A model generated the notes under the pieces. The model made no database searches. It saw only the letters and a program-made list of their open reading frames with translations, and was not told the origin of the DNA. From the NCBI GenBank assembly GCA_024644425.1, contig JAHELA010000017.1, positions 1 to 16,517 on the forward strand: a DNA stretch of 16,517 bases, read 5' to 3'. The position numbers and the translations under genes are program-made. The stretch is from Nitrosomonadaceae bacterium (GTDB taxonomy: Bacteria; Pseudomonadota; Gammaproteobacteria; Burkholderiales; Nitrosomonadaceae). This document shows, piece after piece, positions 7,517 to 16,077 of this stretch. Every line of letters begins with the position of its first letter. Positions within the stretch are counted from its first letter, which is position 1.

Positions 7517-9427
7517 TCAAACAGCCTGCAATAATAGCTCATTAAGTCTTTTAACGAATGCGGCTGGATCTTCTAATTGCCCCCCTTCGGCTAGAAGTGC
7601 TTGATCAAACAGAATGTAACTCCAATCGGCGAAGCGGGCTTCTTCATATTTCAACCTTTGTACCATTGGATGATGAGGATTTATTTCAAGTATTGGTTTT
7701 GTATGGTTCACTTTCTGCCCTGCTGATTTCAATAAACGTTCTAAATTACCGCCCATATCGTGACTTTCTGCGACTAAACATGCTGGAGATCCCGTCAGGC
7801 GCGAAGTAATACGAACTTCCTTCACGTAGGCATCAAGTATGCCTTTAATTTTATCAGTAAGCTCTTTATATTCGTTTGCTTCTTTTTCTTGTTCCTTTTT
7901 TTCTTCCTCGTTCTCAAGTTCACCTAGATCAAGATCTCCCTTTGCTACCGACTGTAGTGATTTTCCTTCAAATTCCGTCAAATTAGCTGCAAGCCACTCA
8001 TCTACTCGCTCAAACAATAGAATTACTTCTATATCTTTTTTATGAAAAATTTCTAAGTGTGGACTGTTTCTAGCAGCCTTGATACTATCAGCAGTAACAT
8101 AATAAATTTTGTCTTGGCCTTCTTTCATGCGACTTATGTAATCACTCAATGAAACTGTTTGCTCATCGCCATCAGTATGTGTAGAAACAAATCGTAATAA
8201 TTTGGCAATTCGTTCTCGATTAGCGAAGTCTTCTCCTACGCCCTCTTTGAGAACTTGTCCAAATTCCCCCCAGAATGTTTTGTATTTTTCCTTATCACTA
8301 TCTTGCTCACTTTGAGCCAACTGCTCAAGTAATCCGAGTATTTTCTTTACAGAACCTGAACGTATTGACTCAATATCCTTTGACTCCTGCAATATCTCAC
8401 GTGAAACATTCAGCGGGAGATCATTGGAATCTATTACACCTCGTACAAAACGGAGGTAATTAGGTAATAACTGCTCTGCATCATCCATAATAAACACACG
8501 TTGCACATAAAGCTTTATTCCATGACGATGCTCCCTATCAAACATATCAAATGGGGCATGCGATGGAATATAAAGCAACTGGGTATACTCATGTTTTCCC
8601 TCAACTTTCGTATGGACATAGGTTAATGGAGGTTCAGGATCATGTGCCACATGCTTATAGAATTCTTCATATTGCTCTAATGATATTTCGTTCTTTGGGC
8701 GCGCCCACAATGCGCTTGCTTGGTTAATAGTCTCGTCTTCATCTGTAATTATGTTTTCATTCTTTTCCTGAGACCATTCTTCTTTTTTTATTACAATGGG
8801 TAGTGGAATATGATCTGAGTATTTTCGAATAATAGATCGCAATCGCCATCCATTAAGTAAATCATCTTCGCCTTCTCGTAGATGTAAAGTAATATCTGTC
8901 CCGCGGCCTATTTTTTCTACAACCTCCAACGTATAGTCCCCTTCACCACTAGATTCCCAGCGTATACCATGTTCAGGAGTTAGGCCGGCACGACGCGTAA
9001 TGAGTGTCACCTTGTCAGCAACAATAAAGGCAGAGTAAAAACCAACCCCAAACTCACCAATCAAATGTGCATCCTTAGTTTGATCGCCAGTCAAAGTACT
9101 AAAAAATTCTCGGGTACCAGACTTGGCAATGGTGCCTATGTGATCAATTACTTCTTGTCTCGACATTCCGATACCATTATCTGAAATAGTAATAGTACGT
9201 TCCTTAATGTCATAGCTCACCCGAATTCTTAGATCTGAATCAGTTTCATATAATGCGCTGTCTGTTAGTGCCTCAAAGCGTAATTTGTCAGCGGCATCAG
9301 ATGAATTTGAAATTAATTCTCGTAGAAATATTTCTTTGTTGCTATACAGAGAATGGATCATAAGTTTTAGAAGCTGTTTAACTTCAGTCTGAAAACTTAG
9401 CTGTTCTTTTGTTGCGGCTGCTTCCAT
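7517..9427 (-). CDS. htpG: Molecular chaperone HtpG (bacterial Hsp90)
   Basis: HtpG is the cytoplasmic, ATP-driven dimeric Hsp90 chaperone that remodels client proteins with the DnaK system. The protein has 636 residues, slightly above the E. coli length of 624. The N-terminal GHKL ATPase shows Glu37 and Asn41 in ELISNSSDAADKLRF, the nucleotide-binding DNGIGM at 83-88, GTIAKSGT at 98-105 and the lid-proximal GEFGVGFYS at 124-132. The middle domain carries the catalytic-loop Arg343 in NVSREILQ. A charged Glu/Lys-rich linker (about 515-535) precedes the C-terminal dimerisation domain. The ATG at 9427 follows a strong AAGGAG ribosome site (9436-9441, spacing 8). The heat-shock promoter at 9459-9486 makes this a self-contained transcription unit. 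Its 3' neighbour in the same direction is the efflux operon, 249 bases away. Confidence 0.98.
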   Translation of the reverse strand: MEAAATKEQLSFQTEVKQLLKLMIHSLYSNKEIFLRELISNSSDAADKLRFEALTDSALYETDSDLRIRVSYDIKERTITISDNGIGMSRQEVIDHIGTIAKSGTREFFSTLTGDQTKDAHLIGEFGVGFYSAFIVADKVTLITRRAGLTPEHGIRWESSGEGDYTLEVVEKIGRGTDITLHLREGEDDLLNGWRLRSIIRKYSDHIPLPIVIKKEEWSQEKNENIITDEDETINQASALWARPKNEISLEQYEEFYKHVAHDPEPPLTYVHTKVEGKHEYTQLLYIPSHAPFDMFDREHRHGIKLYVQRVFIMDDAEQLLPNYLRFVRGVIDSNDLPLNVSREILQESKDIESIRSGSVKKILGLLEQLAQSEQDSDKEKYKTFWGEFGQVLKEGVGEDFANRERIAKLLRFVSTHTDGDEQTVSLSDYISRMKEGQDKIYYVTADSIKAARNSPHLEIFHKKDIEVILLFERVDEWLAANLTEFEGKSLQSVAKGDLDLGELENEEEKKEQEKEANEYKELTDKIKGILDAYVKEVRITSRLTGSPACLVAESHDMGGNLERLLKSAGQKVNHTKPILEINPHHPMVQRLKYEEARFADWSYILFDQALLAEGGQLEDPAAFVKRLNELLLQAV

Positions 9428-9458
9428 AGTTAAATCTCCTTGAAAAAAAGCAGTAAAA

Positions 9459-9486
9459 TTATGGGGTCAAATTAGAAAATTTCAAG
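9459..9486 (-). promoter_or_regulatory. Sigma-32 (RpoH) heat-shock promoter of htpG
   Basis: On the minus strand the sequence reads CTTGAAA (9480-9486), 13 bases, then CCCCATAA (9459-9466). This is a near-exact match to the E. coli sigma-32 consensus CTTGAAA-N11-16-CCCCATnT. Transcription would begin about 7 bases further on, leaving a short leader of about 25 bases that contains the AAGGAG ribosome site of htpG. The element lies directly before a known heat-shock gene, which supports the call strongly. Confidence 0.85.
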
Positions 9487-9488
9487 TA

Positions 9489-9518
9489 GTTTGTTCCGCA
9501 AAAATTTATGGAACAAAC
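9489..9518. repeat. 9-bp perfect inverted repeat between nuoN and htpG
   Basis: GTTTGTTCC (9489-9497) and GGAACAAAC (9510-9518) are perfect inverted arms around 12 bases. The element begins 2 bases upstream of the -35 box of the htpG promoter and 32 bases after the nuoN stop. It could be an operator for htpG or a hairpin at the end of the nuo transcript. No T-run follows it on the minus strand, so it is not a standard terminator. It does not match the CIRCE element bound by HrcA. Confidence 0.6.
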
Positions 9519-9550
9519 CAATGTACAAATATTGCGTGTATTTTTATTTC

Positions 9551-10987
9551 CTACTGGATAGCATAAACACACAATGCCATGAGTGTTTGTGGAAAAATAC
9601 CAAATACAAGTACCGCGATACCATTAGCACTTATCAACAGTTCTACATCTCCATGTGGTGAAATAGGAGCATGACATTCTGGTTCATCAAAATACATTAG
9701 TTTTACGATACGTAAATAGTAAAAAGCACCAATTAAGGAAAAAACTACCGCTATTACAGCTAGCCATATATACCCCACGCTAATTATTGCCTGCAATACC
9801 GATAGCTTAGCGTAAAATCCAACCGTAGGTGGAACCCCTGCTAGTGAAAACATAAATAGCAAGGTAATGAACGCATACCAAGGATTACGACGGTTAAGTC
9901 CTTTAAAGTCATCAAGCCTCTCTACTTCAAACTCTTCGCGTGACAACAACATAATCATTCCAAATATACCTAGAGTCATTATTACATAGACAACTACATA
10001 AAACATTGACGAGCTGTATCCATTCCCATCTCCACCTATGAAACCAAGTAACATAAAGCCCATATGTGAGATAGTGGAATATGCAAGCATACGTTTAATG
10101 TTTGTTTGAACGATTGCAGCAAGATTTCCTACCGCCATAGATAGTACTGCAAGAATAATGAGCATCCCCTGCCAATCCGCTACCATTCCCTCCAATCCAT
10201 CTACCAATATACGTATGACAAAACCAAATGCAGCTAGCTTAGGTGCCGAACCAATAAATAATACTACCGCTGTAGGCGCGCCTTGATAAACATCAGGTAC
10301 CCACATATGAAAGGGTGCTACGCTCAGCTTGAAGCCAATACCAGCAATAATAAATACTAGCCCTACTACAAGCACAGTAGAATTAGCAACACCACCGTGT
10401 ATAATTTCAGTAACGCGAGCCACATCTAGTGAGCCTGTAACGCCATAAATTAATGACATGCCATATAACAGAAAACCAGAAGCTAACGCCCCTAGTACGA
10501 AAAATTTCATAGCTGCTTCTGTTGCTGCCACTGAATCGCGTTGTAACGCCACCATAGCGTAAAGTGACAATGACAAAAGTTCCAATCCTAGGTAAAGAGT
10601 GAGAAAATTACTTGCTGATATCATTACCATCATTCCTAGCATTGCAAACAAAACCAAACTAAAAAACTCTCCACTGAATATGCGACGCATAGCAATATAT
10701 TTATGTGAATACACAAGAAATATTGATACTGTTATATATGTCATCATCTTTAATACATCAGCCAAAGCATCATCTACAAACATACCAGAGAAGGTATATA
10801 CCACCTCAGGAATAGAAGTAACAAAAGTGATTAGGGCACAACCAAACAGTGCAAGCTGTGCTAGTAAATAAGAAATATAATGCTTTTTATCTCCTACCAT
10901 AAGCTCGGCTAACAAAATCACACACACCATAACTAGAAGAAATATTTCCGGATATGCCGGAGCAAGATTTGGCAATAAAATATTCAT
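9551..10987 (-). CDS. nuoN: NADH-quinone oxidoreductase subunit N
   Basis: NuoN is one of three antiporter-like subunits in the membrane arm of respiratory complex I, coupling quinone reduction to proton transfer across the inner membrane. It has 478 residues and about 14 hydrophobic segments, normal for the family. The channel residues are visible: Glu136 in LGLELLSLSLY, Lys161 in MKFFVLGALASG, Lys220 in GFKLSVAPFHMWVPDVYQGAP and Lys250 in SAPKLAAFG, each about 3 positions from the E. coli residue it corresponds to (numbers from memory). It is the last gene of the nuo operon here, 41 bases after nuoM. After its stop come an inverted repeat and the htpG promoter, so the operon appears to end here. 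Confidence 0.97.
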   Translation of the reverse strand: MNILLPNLAPAYPEIFLLVMVCVILLAELMVGDKKHYISYLLAQLALFGCALITFVTSIPEVVYTFSGMFVDDALADVLKMMTYITVSIFLVYSHKYIAMRRIFSGEFFSLVLFAMLGMMVMISASNFLTLYLGLELLSLSLYAMVALQRDSVAATEAAMKFFVLGALASGFLLYGMSLIYGVTGSLDVARVTEIIHGGVANSTVLVVGLVFIIAGIGFKLSVAPFHMWVPDVYQGAPTAVVLFIGSAPKLAAFGFVIRILVDGLEGMVADWQGMLIILAVLSMAVGNLAAIVQTNIKRMLAYSTISHMGFMLLGFIGGDGNGYSSSMFYVVVYVIMTLGIFGMIMLLSREEFEVERLDDFKGLNRRNPWYAFITLLFMFSLAGVPPTVGFYAKLSVLQAIISVGYIWLAVIAVVFSLIGAFYYLRIVKLMYFDEPECHAPISPHGDVELLISANGIAVLVFGIFPQTLMALCVYAIQ

Positions 10988-11028
10988 TTATCTTCTTCTA
11001 ATAGAGACAAAACTGATTTTTGTTAAAC

Positions 11029-12513
11029 CTACAATTTACCCTGTGCAAAGTGAATTAATAAGTCATCTACTGTGACATGCATTATTTCTGTCAATGGCAG
11101 TGGATAAACTCCCAACCATAGAACCGCTACTGCTAGTATTGTCAATACAATAATTTCCCGTATAGTAATGTCAGTCAACTCTTCAACTCTGGGACTTACC
11201 ACTATCCCAAACACTACACGTTTGTACATCCACAATGTATATGCCGCTCCAAATATTAGCGTTGTAGCAGCAAAAAATGCATACCAGAAATTTACCTTTA
11301 TTGCTGCCATGATTACCATGAATTCTCCAACAAAACCACTGGTACCAGGTAATCCAGCATTCGCCATTGCAAACAACATAAAGAATGCAGCAAATATAGG
11401 CATTTTGTTAACCACGCCACCATAGTCAGAAATTTGACGAGAGTGTAACCGATCGTACATCACCCCCACACAAAGAAACATTGCGCCAGAAATAAAGCCA
11501 TGCGAAATCATTTGCACCATAGCGCCCTCTACTCCATAGGAATTAAATAGAAAAAACCCGAGTGTGACAAAACCCATATGAGATACTGATGAATAAGCAA
11601 TAAGTTTCTTCATATCTGCTTGTACAAGGGCAACAAGTCCAATATATACGACCGCGATTAACGATAATCCTATCATCATTCCGGATAGATACTGACTAGC
11701 ATCTGGCACAATAGGTAAAGAAAATCGTAAGAAACCATATCCCCCTAGCTTTAACAATATGGCCGCCAATACTACCGAGCCACCTGTGGGCGCTTCTACA
11801 TGTGCATCTGGCAACCATGTATGTACCGGCCACATTGGAACTTTTACAGCGAACGCAATTAGAAAAGCAATGAAAATTAGTATTTGTGGAGCTAGTGGTA
11901 AAGGCAACTTGTGAAAATCGAGTATTGAAAAACTACCACCAGAAATATTATAAAGATAAATAAATGCCACTAGCATCAATAGAGAACCCATAAGTGTATA
12001 AAGAAAAAACTTGATCGCTGCATATACACGATTTGGACCACCCCAAACACCAATAATAAGAAACATAGGAATTAATGATGCTTCCCAGAATACATAAAAC
12101 AAGATTGCATCAAGTGATGAAAATACACCATTGATAATTCCAGACATGACAAGAAACGCACCTAAATATTGTGATACTCGGGTTCTTATGACTTGCCATC
12201 CAGAAATTACTACCAGCGGAGTAATAAAACAATTCAATAGGATTAATGGCATGGAAATGCCATCTACTCCCAAATGATAGTGAACGTTAAATCTTTCAAT
12301 CCAAACATGGTATTCAACGAATTGCATACCAGCTATGATTGAGTCAAATTGGAAATATAGAGGTACTGCTACTAATAAACTTAATATCGATCCGGCAAGA
12401 GCTAACCATCTTGCTATTGGTGCATTTTGATCGCCGCCAGTTGCAAGCACTACAATACCAATTAAAATTGGTAACCAGATAACCAGACTTAACAGTGGGA
12501 AACCAAACAACAT
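11029..12513 (-). CDS. nuoM: NADH-quinone oxidoreductase subunit M
   Basis: NuoM is the middle antiporter-like proton channel of the complex I membrane arm. The protein has 494 residues with the expected chain of about 14 membrane helices. Essential charged residues are in place: Glu144 in FYVFWEASLIPMF, Lys224 in AVKVPMWPVHTWLPDAHVEAP and Lys255 in LLKLGGYGFLR. The family segment SHMGFVTLGF (311-320) follows the QADMKKLIAYSS loop. The start ATG at 12513 is preceded by only a weak purine stretch (CGGAA). The gene lies 77 bases after nuoL, the longest gap inside this operon; I see no promoter or strong hairpin in that gap. Confidence 0.97.
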   Translation of the reverse strand: MLFGFPLLSLVIWLPILIGIVVLATGGDQNAPIARWLALAGSILSLLVAVPLYFQFDSIIAGMQFVEYHVWIERFNVHYHLGVDGISMPLILLNCFITPLVVISGWQVIRTRVSQYLGAFLVMSGIINGVFSSLDAILFYVFWEASLIPMFLIIGVWGGPNRVYAAIKFFLYTLMGSLLMLVAFIYLYNISGGSFSILDFHKLPLPLAPQILIFIAFLIAFAVKVPMWPVHTWLPDAHVEAPTGGSVVLAAILLKLGGYGFLRFSLPIVPDASQYLSGMMIGLSLIAVVYIGLVALVQADMKKLIAYSSVSHMGFVTLGFFLFNSYGVEGAMVQMISHGFISGAMFLCVGVMYDRLHSRQISDYGGVVNKMPIFAAFFMLFAMANAGLPGTSGFVGEFMVIMAAIKVNFWYAFFAATTLIFGAAYTLWMYKRVVFGIVVSPRVEELTDITIREIIVLTILAVAVLWLGVYPLPLTEIMHVTVDDLLIHFAQGKL

Positions 12514-12590
12514 GTTTATTCCGTTTCTTATTAGTATGTAGTTTATAGATAAAGTAAATATTGGTGCTTTTTAAACCACTGCACTTTTGC

Positions 12591-14546
12591 TTATGCCCGG
12601 TACAGCCATAAACTTATTAACACAAATACACCGACGATCATGGTAAAAGCGTAGTGATAGATATACCCTGACTGGAAGCGACGCACCAACATAGAAGCCC
12701 AGACAACCACCCGTGCCGCACCATTTACAAAGAATCCGTCAATAATCTTGACGTCACCAAACTTCCATAATCCACGACCCAAAGCACGAGCACCACCAGC
12801 AAATAACCATGAATACAATTCGTCTATATAGTACTTGCGATCCAATAAGTTATAAAATGGCCTAAAAATTCGTTTTGTTTTTCCAGGCAAATCAGTATTC
12901 ACCATATAAAAATACCAAGCAGTAAAAATTCCACTCAATAAAAACCAAAATGGCAGAGTTGTAACCGAATGAGCCACCATTCCCCATACACCATGAAACT
13001 GTGCTGCTATTTTTACCATTGCTTCATGTTGTAATCCAATCTGTATGGCACTACCGAAATAATCCCCAAATAATATTGATTCAATTAACCAGCCTGCACC
13101 AATAGCAGGTATTACTAGAACAATAAGCGGTAAAGTAACTACCCATGGTGACTCATGTATATGCTCCTTAGTATGCTGGTCCATACGTGGACTGCCATGA
13201 AAAGTCATAAATAGCATGCGAAAAGTATAAAAAGCCGTAACAAACACTGTGATTAGTACACATAAATATGCAAAACCTGCGCCAGGTAAGTCAACAAAAT
13301 GTACAGCTTCAATAATAGCGTCCTTAGAGAAAAAACCAGAAAGTCCAGGTGTTCCAGCGTTTGCTAATGCAGCAATAAACATAGTCCAATAAGTAATAGG
13401 CATATATTTTTTAAGGCCGCCCATTTTTCGCATATCTTGTTCATGATGCATCGCAATAATCACTGACCCTGCACCTAGAAACAATACTGCCTTAAAGAAC
13501 GCATGTGTCATGAGGTGAAATATTGCCGCTGAATAAACTGATGCTCCTAACGCAACTGTCATGTAACCTAATTGTGATAAAGTTGAATACGCCACTACAC
13601 GTTTTATGTCATTTTGGACAATAGCTACCAATGCCATAAACAAAGTAGTAATGCCGCCAATCACCAACATAACTGATAATGCTGTATCAGATAGTTCAAA
13701 TAAAGGTGACATGCGTGCCACCATGAAAATACCAGCCGTTACCATTGTTGCTGCATGAATTAAAGCTGAAATCGGTGTTGGCCCTTCCATTGAATCGGGT
13801 AACCATACATGTAACGGAAACTGCGCAGACTTACCCATAGCACCGATAAATAGAAAAATACACGTTACCGACATTAACATCCATGGAAAATCAGGAATAA
13901 TTTCTATGGTCTGATTTGCAAGATTGGGGGCCTGAGAAAATACCGTTGCATAATCTAGCGTCCCGAAATACATTAAAACTATTCCAATTCCAAGTAGAAA
14001 ACCAAAATCTCCGACACGATTGACCAAGAAAGCTTTCAAATTAGCATAAACTGCCGTTGGACGGGTATACCAGAAACCAATCAGCAAGTACGATACCAAC
14101 CCCACTGCTTCCCAACCGAAGAAAAGCTGAAGAAAGTTATTTGCCATTACTAACATCAGCATTGAGAAGGTAAAAAGTGAGATATAACTAAAAAAACGTT
14201 GGTAACCAGGATCCCCATGCATGTAACCTATGGTGTAGATATGAACCATAAGAGATACAAAACTCACCACTACCATCATTGTTGCTGATAGTTGGTCAAT
14301 TAGAAACCCAATCTCAAAGTGGGTAACACCAGAGGTCATCCAAGTATAAACACTGCCGTTATATATATTTCCCTTCAAAACATCCATAAAAACAGCAATG
14401 GATGCAGCCAAGCATACAAACATTAGTGCAATAGTGATACGATGACTCCAGACTGTACCAATCAGACGACCAAACAGCCCTGCGATAAGCGCTCCTACTA
14501 GCGGAGCCATTGGAACTAATAAATAAAGACTCTGTATTTCGATCAT
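12591..14546 (-). CDS. nuoL: NADH-quinone oxidoreductase subunit L
   Basis: NuoL is the distal proton channel of complex I and carries the long lateral helix that runs along NuoM and NuoN. It has 651 residues, a normal length when the C-terminal extension is included. Visible channel residues are Glu146 in FGWEAVGL, Lys239 in GAMGKSAQFPLHVWLPDSMEGP, His264 in ISALIHAATMV, Lys315 in QNDIKR, Lys352 in HAFFKAVLFL and Lys409 in GFFSKDAI; the first two and the last match E144, K229 and K399 of E. coli NuoL (numbers from memory). The C-terminal part ends with a membrane segment (IYHYAFTMIVGVFVLISLWL) that anchors the lateral helix. The ATG at 14546 has no strong ribosome site; the gene lies 51 bases after nuoK. 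Confidence 0.97.
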   Translation of the reverse strand: MIEIQSLYLLVPMAPLVGALIAGLFGRLIGTVWSHRITIALMFVCLAASIAVFMDVLKGNIYNGSVYTWMTSGVTHFEIGFLIDQLSATMMVVVSFVSLMVHIYTIGYMHGDPGYQRFFSYISLFTFSMLMLVMANNFLQLFFGWEAVGLVSYLLIGFWYTRPTAVYANLKAFLVNRVGDFGFLLGIGIVLMYFGTLDYATVFSQAPNLANQTIEIIPDFPWMLMSVTCIFLFIGAMGKSAQFPLHVWLPDSMEGPTPISALIHAATMVTAGIFMVARMSPLFELSDTALSVMLVIGGITTLFMALVAIVQNDIKRVVAYSTLSQLGYMTVALGASVYSAAIFHLMTHAFFKAVLFLGAGSVIIAMHHEQDMRKMGGLKKYMPITYWTMFIAALANAGTPGLSGFFSKDAIIEAVHFVDLPGAGFAYLCVLITVFVTAFYTFRMLFMTFHGSPRMDQHTKEHIHESPWVVTLPLIVLVIPAIGAGWLIESILFGDYFGSAIQIGLQHEAMVKIAAQFHGVWGMVAHSVTTLPFWFLLSGIFTAWYFYMVNTDLPGKTKRIFRPFYNLLDRKYYIDELYSWLFAGGARALGRGLWKFGDVKIIDGFFVNGAARVVVWASMLVRRFQSGYIYHYAFTMIVGVFVLISLWLYRA

Positions 14547-14597
14547 TGAACTTTGTATTTAGTTATTGACACTTTCTTGTTTTCATCAACATGAAAT

Positions 14598-14903
14598 TTA
14601 TCCCTTGAGCTTGTCTAGATCATCTACATTTATTGTGCGTAAATTTCGAAACAACACTACTAATATCGCAAGTCCAATAGCAGCCTCAGCTGCTGCAACC
14701 GTTAGAATAAAAAATACAAAAATCTGCCCTGATAAATCCTGTAGATAATGTGAAAACGCTACGAAATTCATATTTACCGCTAATAACATTAGTTCAATCG
14801 CCATCAAAAGAATAATCACATTCTTCCTGTTAAGAAAAATACCGACAATTCCGATAGCGAATAAAACTGCACCAAGCACTAAGTAATGGGACAACGATAT
14901 CAA
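14598..14903 (-). CDS. nuoK: NADH-quinone oxidoreductase subunit K
   Basis: NuoK is a small three-helix subunit of complex I, homologous to MrpC of cation antiporters, linking the quinone site to the antiporter chain. I place the start at TTG 14903, giving 101 residues, the usual family length. A strong AGGGG ribosome site (14911-14915) sits 7 bases upstream, and the protein then begins MISLSHYLVLG as expected for NuoK. The frame remains open to another TTG at 14945, which would add 14 residues not typical of the family and has no good ribosome site. Glu37 (in MAIELML) and Glu73 (in VAAAEAAIG) correspond to the two essential membrane glutamates Glu36 and Glu72 of E. coli. The gene lies 48 bases after nuoJ. 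Confidence 0.95.
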   Translation of the reverse strand: MISLSHYLVLGAVLFAIGIVGIFLNRKNVIILLMAIELMLLAVNMNFVAFSHYLQDLSGQIFVFFILTVAAAEAAIGLAILVVLFRNLRTINVDDLDKLKG

Positions 14904-14951
14904 GTAGGTACCCCTAATATGAACAGCACAAAACAATAACCACAAATTTTA

Positions 14952-15557
14952 TTATTCTTTCTTCTCAGACGGCATCGAAACTATTCGTACTCGATCCTTT
15001 CTTTTTACTGCTATCTGTTGGGCTGGGTCTAGAAATTTGCTGCCTGAACGATGCCGCAAAGTTAAAGCAATAGCGGCCACCATTGCAACTAAAAGTATTA
15101 CTGCCGCCAATTCAAACGCATAAACATATTCTGTATAGATCAAGCGACCCAACTCCTTGGTGTTACTATAATCAGGAGAATTTGGCTGTGGTACGGGCAT
15201 CTGATCAATACTAAAACTCTTATTCATTAGAACCATTGCTACTTCTGCAGCCAATACCAGTGCTAAGAATGAGCCAAATGGGAACCATTTCCAGAAACCT
15301 TCCCGTAGGCGATCAAGATTAATATCAAGCATCATTACTACAAATAAAAACAGTACCATTACAGCCCCAACGTATACCAGCACTAATGTAATTGCCAAAA
15401 ACTCTGCGCCCAGCAACAACCATAACCCCGCAGAAGTAAAGAATGCTAAGACTAGAAGTAACACTGCATGCACTGGGTTCCGAGATGTAATTACACCTAG
15501 CGCAGAAAGCACAAGTATTGAAGAAAAAAAATAAAAACTTAGTTCAGGAAAACTCAT
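14952..15557 (-). CDS. nuoJ: NADH-quinone oxidoreductase subunit J
   Basis: NuoJ is a five-helix membrane subunit of complex I lying between NuoH and NuoK. It has 201 residues. The diagnostic third helix is clear: GAEFLAITLVLVYVGAVMVL (50-69), followed by FLFVVMML; this segment undergoes the coil-to-pi-bulge change during turnover in solved structures. The first helices include ITSRNPVHAVLLLVLAFF (23-40). Two later helices (about 97-111 and 148-166) are followed by a polar cytoplasmic tail rich in Lys and Arg. The ATG at 15557 is 17 bases after the nuoI stop, with a short AGG ribosome site, consistent with tight operon packing. Confidence 0.96.
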   Translation of the reverse strand: MSFPELSFYFFSSILVLSALGVITSRNPVHAVLLLVLAFFTSAGLWLLLGAEFLAITLVLVYVGAVMVLFLFVVMMLDINLDRLREGFWKWFPFGSFLALVLAAEVAMVLMNKSFSIDQMPVPQPNSPDYSNTKELGRLIYTEYVYAFELAAVILLVAMVAAIALTLRHRSGSKFLDPAQQIAVKRKDRVRIVSMPSEKKE

Positions 15558-15574
15558 ATAAACCTAATAACAAA

Positions 15575-16063
15575 TCACCGGTAACTTGCATCTGTTTCTC
15601 TATCTTTTGCTATCTGCTCTTCATACCTATCTCCAACCGCCAGGAGCATATCCTTGGTGTAGATTAAGTCACCTCGTTTCTCACCGTGATACTCGAGAAT
15701 ATGTGTTTCTACGATGGAGTCTACTGGACATGATTCCTCACAAAAACCACAAAATATGCACTTGGTAAGGTCAATGTCATAGCGAGTAGTCCGGCGAGTA
15801 CCATCATCACGTTGCTCTGAATCAATAGTAATCGCCAGTGCTGGACATACTGCTTCACATAACTTACAAGCAATACAACGTTCCTCTCCATTTGGATACC
15901 GACGTAACGCATGCAACCCACGAAAGCGAGGTGATTGCGGGGTCTTTTCTTCAGGAAAATGTACTGTTATTTTTCGTGCAAATAAATATCGTCCAGTAAG
16001 CATCATGCCTTTTACTAATTCAAATAACAGAAAAGTGCTAAAAAAGTCCTTAATACGATTCAC
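15575..16063 (-). CDS. nuoI: NADH-quinone oxidoreductase subunit I (2 x [4Fe-4S] ferredoxin)
   Basis: NuoI carries the two [4Fe-4S] clusters N6a and N6b that pass electrons from the peripheral arm of complex I towards cluster N2 and quinone. With the start at GTG 16063 the protein has 162 residues. Two CxxCxxCxxxCP motifs are present, at Cys63/66/69/73 and Cys102/105/108/112. The amphipathic N-terminal part (FFSTFLLFELVKGMMLTGRY) is the expected membrane-contact region. I prefer GTG 16063 over the in-frame TTG directly before it (16066), because the GGAG ribosome site (16070-16073) is 6 bases from the GTG but only 3 from the TTG. The gene starts 14 bases after the nuoH stop. The style of this protein, including RFRGLHALRRYPNGEERC, is typical of beta-proteobacteria and their relatives. 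Confidence 0.97.
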   Translation of the reverse strand: MNRIKDFFSTFLLFELVKGMMLTGRYLFARKITVHFPEEKTPQSPRFRGLHALRRYPNGEERCIACKLCEAVCPALAITIDSEQRDDGTRRTTRYDIDLTKCIFCGFCEESCPVDSIVETHILEYHGEKRGDLIYTKDMLLAVGDRYEEQIAKDRETDASYR

Positions 16064-16077
16064 CAATTTCTCCTATC

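Noticed and set aside
9489..9518. CIRCE element (HrcA site) before htpG
   Set aside because: The arms GTTTGTTCC/GGAACAAAC and the 12-base spacer differ from TTAGCACTC-N9-GAGTGCTAA.
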